From positions 1 through 40,269 of the forward strand of contig NZ_JBIJDC010000034.1 in assembly GCF_044344315.1 (NCBI RefSeq): DNA of 40,269 bases, in the 5' to 3' direction. Below the pieces are notes generated by a model. It was not told where the DNA came from. It was given only the letters and a program-made list of their open reading frames with translations, and did not search any database. Shown in pieces: positions 1-7,797 of the stretch (within the stretch, counting starts at the first letter, position 1; every line of letters starts with the position of its first letter). The position numbers and the translations under genes are program-made. Source of the stretch: Zoogloea sp044344315 (GTDB lineage Bacteria > Pseudomonadota > Gammaproteobacteria > Burkholderiales > Rhodocyclaceae).

Positions 1-71
1 GGGCGGGGGGGGGTGTTTGCGCCCGAGGGGGGTGGCCCGCGCCGGCCGCCTGCTGGGAGCAGCGCAGGGGA

Positions 72-92
72 GTCATTCGCGTAGCGAATGAC
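72..92. repeat. Perfect 9-bp inverted repeat
   Basis: GTCATTCGC and GCGAATGAC flank a 3-nt GTA loop. It would fold as a tight hairpin. The sequence is not followed by T residues, so a dispersed palindromic repeat is as likely as a terminator. Confidence 0.6.
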
Positions 93-117
93 CGGGGTGG
101 CCGGGTCGCCTTTCTTG

Positions 118-147
118 CCTTCTTCTTTGGCGAAGCAAAGAAGAAGG
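118..147. repeat. Perfect 12-bp hairpin repeat rich in TTCTT/AAGAA
   Basis: CCTTCTTCTTTG (118-129) and CAAAGAAGAAGG (136-147) are exact reverse complements around the loop GCGAAG. From memory, similar CTTTCTTTG/CAAAGAAAG hairpins occur as short dispersed repeats in betaproteobacterial genomes. Only one copy is visible in this window. Confidence 0.65.
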
Positions 148-237
148 TCGCCCGCCGGGGCGAATTCCCGGCCGATGTGAGGTAAAAACCAGGAAATCCC
201 CCGCAAGAACCCATCCCACCCACATCCCAACAGACAA

Positions 238-978
238 CTACCGCCTGACCTGCGGCCCCTTCGCCACGTTCTTGGTCAGCAGCTTCCACGCCACGCCGAA
301 AACATCATCCCCCCGCGACACCGCCTTGCGGGGCAGGGCCAGGGGGTCTTCGGCGGGGGTGGCCGCTGCGCGCACGCAGGTGGTGCCCGTGACATAGCCG
401 GCCGCTGCGGCCGCCTGCACGGCGCGCAGGTCGTGGCTGCCGTAGGGGTAGCAGAAGTGATCCACCCGGCGGCCGAGGAGGTCCTCAAGGGCGGTCTTGC
501 TGTCCCGGGTTTCGGCGGCGATGCAGGCATCCTCCTGCTGGGCGAGGCGCAGGTGACTCTTCGAATGGGAACCGATGGTGAAGCCCATGTCCTGCACCTC
601 GCGCAGCTGGGCGGCGTTCATCAGCGGCGCGGGCTCGGGGCCGACGCCGGCATCCCAGCTGGAGGTGGTGCCGATGAGGCCGCTCACGGCATACACGGTG
701 GCCGGGTAGCCGTGAGCCTTGAGCACCGGGGCGGCGTTGGCGAGGAAGTCCACGTAGGCATCGTCGAAGGTCAGCACCAGCGGGCGGGGCGGCAGGGCGA
801 TCTCGCCGCACAGGCCGGCGGCGGCATCGTCGAGGCTGACCACCGAATAGCCGAGCACCTGGAACATCTTCATCTGGGCGCGGAAACGCGGCAGATGGCA
901 GTAGAGGGCACCGTGGGCCTTGACCCGGCCGGGGAAGTGCCCGACCCGGTGATACATGAGGATCTGCACCTGGGTCAT
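238..978 (-). CDS. Polysaccharide deacetylase (NodB domain)
   Basis: A 246-aa cytosolic-looking protein of the carbohydrate esterase 4 family, which hydrolyses N- or O-acetyl groups on sugars. The N-terminus has the MYHRVG segment typical of bacterial family members; the TFDD motif carries the metal-binding and catalytic Asp pair, and SHSKSH supplies the two metal-binding His. FCYPYG follows as the next conserved motif. No signal peptide is evident, so the substrate may be a lipid-linked or nucleotide-linked precursor on the cytoplasmic side. It is the last gene of the minus-strand LPS run, and its ATG overlaps the stop of the upstream glycosyltransferase by four bases, which implies translational coupling. 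The exact sugar substrate cannot be told from sequence. Confidence 0.9.
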   Translation of the reverse strand: MTQVQILMYHRVGHFPGRVKAHGALYCHLPRFRAQMKMFQVLGYSVVSLDDAAAGLCGEIALPPRPLVLTFDDAYVDFLANAAPVLKAHGYPATVYAVSGLIGTTSSWDAGVGPEPAPLMNAAQLREVQDMGFTIGSHSKSHLRLAQQEDACIAAETRDSKTALEDLLGRRVDHFCYPYGSHDLRAVQAAAAAGYVTGTTCVRAAATPAEDPLALPRKAVSRGDDVFGVAWKLLTKNVAKGPQVRR

Positions 979-2042
979 CGGGCGCAGGCCTCGCGATATA
1001 CGGCAATCGTCCTGTCGAACATGGCGTCCTCCGTAAAACCGGCCTCGAAGCGCTGGCGGGCGCGGGCGCCAAAGGCGGCACGCCGGGCCGGGTCGGCCAG
1101 CAGCGGGGCGATGGCCGCCGCCAGGGCCGCCGGATCATCCGGCGCCACCAGGGCACCGCTGGCCCCGTCCTCCACCACCTCGCCGATGCCGCCGACGCGG
1201 CTGGCCACGATGGGCAGGGCGCAGGCGGAGGCTTCGAGCAGGGTCAGGGACAGGGCTTCGCGCCGCGACGGGGCAAGGAGCAGATCGGAGGCCGCCAGCA
1301 GAGCCGGCACATCCTCCCGCAGCCCAAGGAAACGGACCCGCTCGGCAATGCCGAGTTCCCGCGCCAGGGCCTGCATCTGCGGCCCCAGGTCGCCGTGGTG
1401 ATCACCGGCCAGCAGCAGGGTCCAGCGCTGCTCGCGCAGGCGGGCCAGGGCGCGCAGGGCGGTGTCGTGGCCCTTGGCCGGGACGATGCGGGCCGCCATC
1501 AGCAGGCACGGTTCGTCGTCGGCCAGGCCGAGGCCGTGCCGGGTGGTCTGGCGGGCATCGGCGGGCAGGCGCGCGGCGATGTCGGCGATGCCGTGGTGCA
1601 CCATGCGGATGCGCGCCGGGTCGTAGCCCTCGCGCTGCAGGAAGTCGGCCACCGCGCCGGACACGGCGATGATGCGGTCGGCCCGGCCGAAATGCTTGCC
1701 GGCGTTGTCGGAGTGGGCCGTGGCCACATTGGGCAGGCCGGCCAGGCGGGCGGCAAAGCCCACATACCAGGCGCTGCGGGTCAGGTGGCCGTGGAGCAGA
1801 TCCACCCGCTGGCGCCGGGCATAGAGGGCCAGGCGGACCAGGGAGGGCACATCGTAGAGCCCCAGCAGGGGCAGATCGATGCCGCCAAAGCCGTCGGCCC
1901 GGAGCTGCTGGCCGAGCCAGCCAGCCATGGGGCCGGCATACAGGCATTCGTGACCCCGCTCCCTCAGGCCGCGCATCAGCTGCAGGGCGTGACGCTCAGC
2001 GCCGCCGCTCTTCATGCTGCGCAGGACGGTCAGGATCTTCAC
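975..2042 (-). CDS. Glycosyltransferase family 4 (GT-B fold)
   Basis: A 355-aa retaining glycosyltransferase expected to add a sugar from a nucleotide donor to an LPS core or surface glycan at the inner face of the membrane. The N-terminal SGGAERH segment is the usual GT4 acceptor-domain start. The C-terminal half has ARIVPAKGHD and the E-x7-E donor-site motif EALSLTLLE, followed by VGGIGEVVEDG. Start and stop both overlap neighbours by four bases (2039-2042 and 975-978), so it lies inside a tightly coupled operon. Donor and acceptor sugars cannot be assigned. Confidence 0.9.
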   Translation of the reverse strand: MKILTVLRSMKSGGAERHALQLMRGLRERGHECLYAGPMAGWLGQQLRADGFGGIDLPLLGLYDVPSLVRLALYARRQRVDLLHGHLTRSAWYVGFAARLAGLPNVATAHSDNAGKHFGRADRIIAVSGAVADFLQREGYDPARIRMVHHGIADIAARLPADARQTTRHGLGLADDEPCLLMAARIVPAKGHDTALRALARLREQRWTLLLAGDHHGDLGPQMQALARELGIAERVRFLGLREDVPALLAASDLLLAPSRREALSLTLLEASACALPIVASRVGGIGEVVEDGASGALVAPDDPAALAAAIAPLLADPARRAAFGARARQRFEAGFTEDAMFDRTIAVYREACAR

Positions 2043-3121
2043 CGGCCGAGCACCTGGTGGTAGAGGGCCAGGTTGCCGTCCACCATGCGCCCGATGGAGA
2101 ACTCGGCCAGGATGCGCTGCCGGCCGGCCTCGCCGTACTGGTGGCGCAGGGCCGGATCGCCGGCCAGGCGGTCAATGGCGGCGGCCAGGGCGTCCACGTC
2201 CCCGGGCGGGCAGAGGATGCCGGTGACGCCATCCTGCACGGCTTCGGGCAAGCCGCCAGCGCGGCTGGTGATCACCGGCACACCGGCCGCCGCGGCCTGC
2301 AACAGGGACACGCCCAGGCCTTCCATCTCGGCCGGATGCACCAGCATGTCAAGGCCGCCGATCCAGCTCGCCAGGTCGTGGCGGAAGCCGGTGAAATGCA
2401 CCACGCCGTCAAGCCCGCGGGCGGCCACGTCGCCGCGCAGCTCGCCAAGCAGCGGCCCCTGGCCGAAGACCAGCACCTGCAGTTCCGGGTAGCGCTCGAG
2501 GAGCCCGGGCAGCGCGGAAAACAGGTAGCGGTGGCCCTTGCGGGGAATCATCTGGGCCACCACGCCGATCACCAGGGCGTCCTGGGGCAGGCGGAACTCG
2601 GCCCGGAAGGCGGAGGGATCGACGGGCGCCAGGAAGGGTGCCGGGTCCACGGCGCTGCGCACGCAGCTCACCTTGTCGGCGGCCAGCCCTTCGTCGAGCA
2701 GCACCTGGCGGATGGCCTCGGAGATGGTGATCACGTGGTCGTAGAGCCGGTACTTGATGGCTACGGCGAGGCGCGACTCGGGGTTGTCCACCCGCCGCGA
2801 CAGCACGCAGGGCACACCGGCCATTTTGGCGGCCAGACCACCCCAGGTGTCGGCACCGCGGCGGCTGTGGAGGTGCACCAGGTCGGGTTGCTCGGCGCGG
2901 ATCAGGCGCGCCAGACGGAAGGCCAGGCCGATGTCACCGTCGCCGCCCATGCGGATGGGCAGCACGCGCACGCCGGCCGGCGGCTGGCGACTCATCTCGC
3001 TGTCGATGGGACAGGCCAGCAGGCTGTCGATGCCCCGGGCCGCCAGGCCCTCGGTGATGTACTGCACCTGGCGGGCGCCCCCGTAGAGGTGCTTGCCGGC
3101 TTCCACGTGGAGGATCTTCAT
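2039..3121 (-). CDS. Glycosyltransferase family 4, second copy
   Basis: A 360-aa GT-B glycosyltransferase beginning MKILHVEAGKHLYGGARQ. The open frame continues upstream, but this ATG overlaps the stop codon of the preceding heptosyltransferase gene (ATGA at 3118-3121) and the GT4 homology starts here. The donor-domain signature reads QMIPRKGH, then EGLGVSLLQ, where the second Glu of the E-x7-E motif is Gln. That Gln variant is known in other GT4 enzymes and does not by itself imply inactivity. It follows two heptosyltransferases, so it probably extends the LPS core. Sugar specificity is unknown. Confidence 0.88.
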   Translation of the reverse strand: MKILHVEAGKHLYGGARQVQYITEGLAARGIDSLLACPIDSEMSRQPPAGVRVLPIRMGGDGDIGLAFRLARLIRAEQPDLVHLHSRRGADTWGGLAAKMAGVPCVLSRRVDNPESRLAVAIKYRLYDHVITISEAIRQVLLDEGLAADKVSCVRSAVDPAPFLAPVDPSAFRAEFRLPQDALVIGVVAQMIPRKGHRYLFSALPGLLERYPELQVLVFGQGPLLGELRGDVAARGLDGVVHFTGFRHDLASWIGGLDMLVHPAEMEGLGVSLLQAAAAGVPVITSRAGGLPEAVQDGVTGILCPPGDVDALAAAIDRLAGDPALRHQYGEAGRQRILAEFSIGRMVDGNLALYHQVLGR

Positions 3122-4164
3122 GGCGCGGCGCCTCCGGCGGAGAGCATGGCCCGGGCGCGTTCCAGCACCATGGCCGGGGTGATGTCGCGCAGGCAGGTGA
3201 ACTTGCCGCCGCAGGTGGGACGACGCCGGCACGGGGAGCATTCCATGCCCAGCCAGATCACGCTGCCGGTGGGCCGGCCGGTGTCGGTGTAGGGGCAGGT
3301 GGAGCCGAAGATGGCCACTGTCGGACGGGCCAGGGCGGTGCCCATGTGAGTGAGGCCGGTGTCCACGCCGATGAGCAGTGCCGAGTGGGCAATCACCGCG
3401 ACCGCCTCGGGCAGGCGGGTCTTGCCGGCCAGGTTGACGATGCGCGGGTCGGCGGCGGCAATACGCGCGGCGGCCTCGGTATCGGCAGGGCCGCCGAGAA
3501 TCACCGGGGTCAGGCCGGTGGCCTCGATCAGCAACGGGGCCAGGGCCTGCCAAGCGTCTTCGAACCAGTGCTTCTGGGGCCGCGTGGTGAAGGGGGCAAA
3601 CACCGCGTAGGCCCCCGGAACCAGGCCGTGCTCCGCGAGGGTGCCGAGCACTGCGGCATCCGCCGCCGGGGCCACTGTGAGGGTAGGCAGGAACGCTCCC
3701 GCGTCGAAGCCCATCTGGCGGGCCAGGTACTGGTATTCGGAGCCGATCCGGGCGGCCTCGCCCCCCCGCGGGATGACCTCGCTCATCAGCCACTGGCTGC
3801 CTTCCTTGGAGCCCAGCCCGACCCGCCGGGGCGCCCCCGACAGCCAGGTGAGGAAGCCGCTCTTGAGCAGACCCTGCAGGTCCAGGGCCAGGTCGAAGCG
3901 GCGCGCGTGCAGCTCCCGCCGCAACTGGCGCACGCGCCGCCACAGCTCAAGGCGCTGGCCGGACTTCCACAGGCGCACCCACTCGGCCTTCGACCAGGGG
4001 ATGACTTCGTCAATGTCGGGATCGGACAACAGCAGCTCATGGATGCCCGGCTCCACCAGCCAGGCGATATGGGCATCCGGGTGGCGGCGCCGGATCGCCC
4101 CGGGCAGGGCCGAGGCGAACACCACGTCGCCGATGGCAGAGCTGCGCACGATCAGGACGCGCAT
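3118..4164 (-). CDS. GT9 heptosyltransferase (WaaC-like)
   Basis: A 348-aa member of the ADP-heptose:LPS heptosyltransferase family, which adds L-glycero-D-manno-heptose to the inner core at the cytoplasmic face. The N-terminus (RSSAIGDVVFASALPGAIR) is the classic GT9 first strand and glycine loop. Further on are APFTTRPQKHW and the donor-site motif GVDTGLTHMG. Near the C-terminus a cluster of four Cys (ECSPCRRRPTCGGKFTC) resembles a metal-binding or disulfide patch found in some GT9 proteins. Stop and start overlap the neighbours (4164 by one base, 3118-3121 by four). Heptosyltransferase I is the likeliest assignment by comparison with its GT9 neighbour, but this is inference. Confidence 0.85.
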   Translation of the reverse strand: MRVLIVRSSAIGDVVFASALPGAIRRRHPDAHIAWLVEPGIHELLLSDPDIDEVIPWSKAEWVRLWKSGQRLELWRRVRQLRRELHARRFDLALDLQGLLKSGFLTWLSGAPRRVGLGSKEGSQWLMSEVIPRGGEAARIGSEYQYLARQMGFDAGAFLPTLTVAPAADAAVLGTLAEHGLVPGAYAVFAPFTTRPQKHWFEDAWQALAPLLIEATGLTPVILGGPADTEAAARIAAADPRIVNLAGKTRLPEAVAVIAHSALLIGVDTGLTHMGTALARPTVAIFGSTCPYTDTGRPTGSVIWLGMECSPCRRRPTCGGKFTCLRDITPAMVLERARAMLSAGGAAP

Positions 4165-5171
4165 CAGGGGGCTCCCAGCTCGGCCAGGCGGGCCACGACG
4201 GCGTCCACCGTGATGGCGTCCATGCCCTGCCCGGCCAGGGCCTGGAGCAGCGGGTCATGGGCCAGGGGCGGGGTGGCACCGAACAGGCCCAAAGCCGGTA
4301 CGCCGTTGGCGACCGCCATGTTGAGCACGCCGGTGTCGTTGCCGACACAGTACTGGCAATGGCGCAGCAGGGCCGCAGAGCGCTGCACCGAGGCCTGGGC
4401 GGAAACCATCACACGGCTGCGCAGGGCGGCCGGAACGGCGGCAAGGATGGATTCGGCGGCCCCCTGCTCGGCCGGCCCCCCCAGCAGCACCACGCTGCCG
4501 CCGCGCCCGGCCAGGGCCGCGGCGAGGGCGCCGAAGCGCTCCGCACCCCAGTTCTTGCGGGCTTCGGAGGTGCCGATGGAGAAGGCATAGCGCGGCTCGG
4601 GCAGGGTGGCGAGATCGCGCTCTGCGGCACTCAGGGCGGCCGTGGCCACCGCCATCCGTGGCACCACCGGGCCGCTCACCAGGCCATGGGCAACACAGAA
4701 ATCGGTGGCTTCGGGGTACACCCAGTTGCCCGGCCCGCGGTAGGGGCGGATATAGGGCGGCTGGTTGAGGAGCAGGCGCTCGGCCACCGTGAAACCGAAA
4801 CCGGCCCGCCGGGGAATGCCCGCCAGCAGGGCCAGGGCGGCATAGCGCGCACGCCCGGAGAAGATGAAGATGCGCCCGAAGCGCCGGGCCCGCAGTTCGG
4901 CCACGAAGGCCAGCTGAGCGCCAAGGCCATCATGGCGGCCGACCCGGCGCTCGCTCTTGCGCGGCTTGCGATCGAACTCGATGACTTCGTCGATACACGG
5001 CTCCGCCGCCAGCACCTCGGCGGCCCGGCACGAGGGACGGGCGATCACGCTGACCTTGCCGCCCGCACTGACGGCGGCAATGGCGCGCAGGTAGGGGATG
5101 TGCCAGATCAGGTCGCCGATGCCGCTGCGGTGATGGACGACGACGGTACGGGGAAGGTCGGGAGTGGTCAT
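4164..5171 (-). CDS. GT9 heptosyltransferase (WaaF-like)
   Basis: A 335-aa GT9 enzyme. The start chosen, MTTPDLPRTVVVHHRSGIGD, is the ATG right before the conserved RSGIGD loop; the frame upstream is open but overlaps the GT25 gene and shows no homology. The donor site contains IGTSEARKNWG, VLLGGPAEQ and GNDTGVLNMA, all standard GT9 features. It lacks the C-terminal Cys cluster of its neighbour. Its TGA shares one base with the ATG of the next gene (TGATG), a sign of coupled translation. It may be heptosyltransferase II or III of the LPS core; which one cannot be decided here. Confidence 0.83.
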   Translation of the reverse strand: MTTPDLPRTVVVHHRSGIGDLIWHIPYLRAIAAVSAGGKVSVIARPSCRAAEVLAAEPCIDEVIEFDRKPRKSERRVGRHDGLGAQLAFVAELRARRFGRIFIFSGRARYAALALLAGIPRRAGFGFTVAERLLLNQPPYIRPYRGPGNWVYPEATDFCVAHGLVSGPVVPRMAVATAALSAAERDLATLPEPRYAFSIGTSEARKNWGAERFGALAAALAGRGGSVVLLGGPAEQGAAESILAAVPAALRSRVMVSAQASVQRSAALLRHCQYCVGNDTGVLNMAVANGVPALGLFGATPPLAHDPLLQALAGQGMDAITVDAVVARLAELGAP

Positions 5172-5209
5172 TGAGGCCGGGGGCAGTTCAAGGGTCGGCA
5201 GCAGGGGCG

Positions 5210-5953
5210 CTATTCTGCCCCATTCCCCCCGGCGGGGCTGCCCATCTGCCGCCGGAGCTGCCGTGCCATCAGGAAAACGGTGAGCTTGCGCCGCTGGGAC
5301 TGGGCCACCCGGGTGATGTGCTGCACGAAACGGTTGCTGCGGTGGGTGCCGAAGCGCCCGGAGATGGTGCTGGCGATGCTGGCATCCTCCACCACCACGC
5401 TGGGGGACACCAGGGGCACCCGCAAGCCGTGCTTCCAGTAGGCGTCCAGCGCCGTATCGATGGGGCAGCGAGGCACGGACAGGGCCGCCAGCAGGCGCCG
5501 GGCGCCGGCCAGGCTGACCATGTAACCCTGGGTGCCGCTGGGGTTCTTGGTGGGCAGGATGAGCCGCTCGCCGCCCGACAGGGTGGCGATGGGCAGGCCC
5601 CGGATCGGCCGCAGGGCCGACAGGCGCAGGGCATCGAGAGGCAGCCCGAGGGCCGCCGTCTCGGTGGCCACGCGCATCAGGCTGGGGCTGCACAGCACAT
5701 CGTCCTCGAGGACGATGGCGTGGGGCAGGCGCCGCGCCACCACGGTTTCCCAGAAGCGCACATGGCTCAGATAGCAGCCGATCTCGCCGGGCGACAGCCC
5801 CGGATGAGTACCCGGAGGCAGGCTGCCCGGCGGCAGGCGGGCGCCCTCGACGGCCGGCAGGATCTCGGCTTCGAGGCCCAGCTCACGCAGATGGCGCAGG
5901 ATGGTCTCGCGTCGTTCGGCGGCGCGCTCCAGGTTGATGATGAAGATGTGCAT
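5210..5953 (-). CDS. Glycosyltransferase family 25 (LOS/LPS biosynthesis)
   Basis: A 247-aa protein of the GT25 family, whose bacterial members (LgtB, LpsA, Lex2B types) add galactose or glucose to lipooligosaccharide. The N-terminus IFIINLERAAERRE is diagnostic. HAIVLEDDVLCS carries the EDD metal-binding triad, and the C-terminal part has the MVSLAGARRLL and P-IDTALDAYW segments seen across the family. The gene follows the DUF707 gene with a gap of five bases and precedes the GT9 gene by 38 bases. Substrate is inferred only at family level. Confidence 0.9.
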   Translation of the reverse strand: MHIFIINLERAAERRETILRHLRELGLEAEILPAVEGARLPPGSLPPGTHPGLSPGEIGCYLSHVRFWETVVARRLPHAIVLEDDVLCSPSLMRVATETAALGLPLDALRLSALRPIRGLPIATLSGGERLILPTKNPSGTQGYMVSLAGARRLLAALSVPRCPIDTALDAYWKHGLRVPLVSPSVVVEDASIASTISGRFGTHRSNRFVQHITRVAQSQRRKLTVFLMARQLRRQMGSPAGGNGAE

Positions 5954-5958
5954 AGCGT

Positions 5959-6852
5959 TCAGTCTTCCCGGTCCTGGCGGTGCCCGAAGAGCTTCATTAC
6001 TTCCCGCTTCTTCTTTTCGACCAGGCCGGCCAGGCCCCGGCGCAGCCCCTGCAGGGGCCCCGGGCGGACATGGATGCCGAGCACCCGGGGCGAACGCTCG
6101 ACGGGCGGCAGGGTATCGAGGACGGCCTTGAGCTCGTCGGCCGGCACCACGCCGTCGGCGGCCAGCTTGCGGTAGAAGGCACCAGCGGCCTGGATCGGCT
6201 TGACGTGGCGGATCACCGCCGTGTCAACGATGCCCACCCGGCCGCCCTCGGCCCGCGCCAGGTGGCTGAAGGCGTAATCGCTGCCCCAGGTGCTGCGGGT
6301 CACCGGAAAGTCGCCCAGCGTGCGGGCCACGAAGGCGGTATCGAAGCACGGGCACATGATCTCGACGAAATTGGTCTCGCGCCACTCGGCCAGGGGGTTC
6401 CTGAGCATGATGCGCAATGACCAGTAGCCGCTCCAGTCCTGAGCGGGGTGGGACACCGTGAGCCCCAGGCGGTCGGCACTCTCGAAAAAAGCCGAGATGC
6501 TGCCCCCGGTCACGTCCAGGTCGTCGTCGGCCAGCAGCACCAGGCGATAGGGGCTCAGATCGAGCCCGCCGGAGACGACACAGTCGCGGAAATGCTCCAG
6601 TTTGTTGTAACCACCCATTTCCGTGGCAATGGCGGCCGGATCGGCCGGCGTCGGCATGTAGCAGCTGAGGAAGAGATCCCAGTTGCGCCCGGGCTCCTGC
6701 TCCAGCCAGCGGGGATAGAGGCCGTTGGCGCCCGTGCGCATGAAGACCAGATAGGGGCGCCCGCCCTCTGGGGTGGGTGCCGGTGATCGCAACGGGGAGG
6801 CAGTGGACACGGACGAAGAAACGGGGCTCGGCATGGTGGACGCACGCGACAT
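5959..6852 (-). CDS. DUF707-like putative glycosyltransferase
   Basis: A 297-aa protein resembling the DUF707 family, thought to be GT-A-type glycosyltransferases though not biochemically defined. After a low-complexity Ser/Pro/Thr-rich N-terminus (about residues 1-30) comes YLVFMRTGANGLYPRW, then WDLFLSCYMP, and the acidic stretch LVLLADDDLDV, which looks like a DxD-type nucleotide-sugar and metal site. STWGSDYAFS near residue 200 is another conserved-looking patch. The first ATG (6852) is used here, but the internal ATG six codons later is equally possible. It is the first minus-strand gene after the plus-strand DUF5672 gene, so it likely has its own promoter in 6853-6980. Confidence 0.7.
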   Translation of the reverse strand: MSRASTMPSPVSSSVSTASPLRSPAPTPEGGRPYLVFMRTGANGLYPRWLEQEPGRNWDLFLSCYMPTPADPAAIATEMGGYNKLEHFRDCVVSGGLDLSPYRLVLLADDDLDVTGGSISAFFESADRLGLTVSHPAQDWSGYWSLRIMLRNPLAEWRETNFVEIMCPCFDTAFVARTLGDFPVTRSTWGSDYAFSHLARAEGGRVGIVDTAVIRHVKPIQAAGAFYRKLAADGVVPADELKAVLDTLPPVERSPRVLGIHVRPGPLQGLRRGLAGLVEKKKREVMKLFGHRQDRED

Positions 6853-6980
6853 ATCGCCCGCATTGTGCCGTAATCCCTCGAATCGTGCGTCCGATCTTCG
6901 CCGGGAAAATCTGTTGGCGGCCGCTTTGCGCTACCCTTCCGGGTTTGCCCGTCTCGCCGGATCATCGGCCCGCCCCCTGG

Positions 6981-7787
6981 ATGCTCAAGCTCCCCAACGT
7001 CAGCCTGGTCTGCCTCGATACCCGCCACCCCGAGCTGGCGGTTTTCGCGATGCAGCGCTGTCTCGACCAGGCCTGCTTCGGCGAAGCGGTCCTGCTGACG
7101 GTGGCCGACTATGTCAGCCCCGACCCGCGCATCCGCGTCCAGCCGGTGGCGCGCCTGCGCAGTGTTGCCGATTACTCGGCCTTCATCATCAAGTCCCTGG
7201 GAGCCCACGTAACCGGCAGCCATGTGCTGGTGATGCAGTGGGACAGCTTCATCCTTGATGCCGGCGCCTGGGATCCAGCCTTTCTCGACTACGACTACCT
7301 GGGCGCCCCCTGGCCTCACCGGGCGCCGCCGGTGGGCAATGGCGGCTTCTCGTTACGCTCCCGCCGCCTGCTCGACGCCCTGCAGGACCCGCAGATCTGC
7401 GATCTGCAGCCGGAGGACTACTGCATCTGCGAGCTGTACCGGGAGCGCCTGGAAGGAGAGCACGGCATCCGCTTCGCGCCGCTGGAGCTGGCACGGCGCT
7501 TCTCCTTTGAACTGGAGGCGCCGAGTGGGCCCTCCTTCGGCTTCCATGGCCTGTTCAACTTCCACCGGGCACTGCCCGAGCCCGATCTGCTGGCCTGGCT
7601 GGAACGGGCGCCGGCGGGGCTGCTGCGCTCCATGCAGGGGCGTCGGCTGGTGAAGAACCTGATTCGCGCCGGCCGCCCCGTGCCGGCCCGGAAGATCCTC
7701 CAGGTGCGCGCCCGCGGTGGCCTCAAGCTGCGCCTTGATGCCCTCAAGCTGGGCAGCCTGCTGGCCGCCCGGGGCCTGTGGAACTGA
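6981..7787 (+). CDS. DUF5672 family protein, putative glycosyltransferase
   Basis: A 268-aa protein starting MLKLPNVSLVCLDTRHPE. The frame is open about 200 bases further upstream, but that part is low-complexity and overlaps the divergent DUF707 gene, so the ATG at 6981 is preferred. No strong Shine-Dalgarno is visible. Features match DUF5672: CLDTRHPELA at the start, SHVLVMQWDSF with a QWD motif, and LDYDYLGAPWPH, then VGNGGFSLRSRRLL. The QWD and NGGFSLR segments resemble GT-A donor and acceptor sites. It is the only plus-strand gene in the first 13.8 kb and converges with waaL, six bases away. Function is inferred from family and context only. Confidence 0.8.
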   Translation: MLKLPNVSLVCLDTRHPELAVFAMQRCLDQACFGEAVLLTVADYVSPDPRIRVQPVARLRSVADYSAFIIKSLGAHVTGSHVLVMQWDSFILDAGAWDPAFLDYDYLGAPWPHRAPPVGNGGFSLRSRRLLDALQDPQICDLQPEDYCICELYRERLEGEHGIRFAPLELARRFSFELEAPSGPSFGFHGLFNFHRALPEPDLLAWLERAPAGLLRSMQGRRLVKNLIRAGRPVPARKILQVRARGGLKLRLDALKLGSLLAARGLWN

Positions 7788-7797
7788 ACCCGTTCAG
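7784..7797. repeat. Short palindrome between convergent stops
   Basis: CTGAAC-CC-GTTCAG spans the stop codons of the DUF5672 gene (plus) and waaL (minus), which end within six bases of each other. It is short and lacks a T tract, so a bidirectional terminator role is only a possibility. Confidence 0.3.

Larger units (their letters stand above)
1..237. other. Non-coding left edge with two hairpin repeats
   Basis: I see no credible gene here. It starts with a G-rich run and contains two perfect inverted repeats, listed separately at 72-92 and 118-147. It lies downstream of the minus-strand deacetylase gene, so it may hold the 3' end of the LPS transcript, but neither hairpin is followed by a clear T tract. 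Confidence 0.6.

Noticed and set aside
1..237. CRISPR or tandem-repeat array at the left edge
   Set aside because: The two palindromes differ from each other and no spacer-repeat periodicity is seen.
3122..3943. N-terminal extension of the second GT4 gene
   Set aside because: Lies wholly inside the GT9 gene in another frame; the ATGA overlap at 3118-3121 marks the real start.
6773..6980. Upstream extension of the DUF5672 gene
   Set aside because: In-frame but overlaps the divergent DUF707 gene and lacks homology; DUF5672 similarity begins at MLKLPNVSLVCLD.
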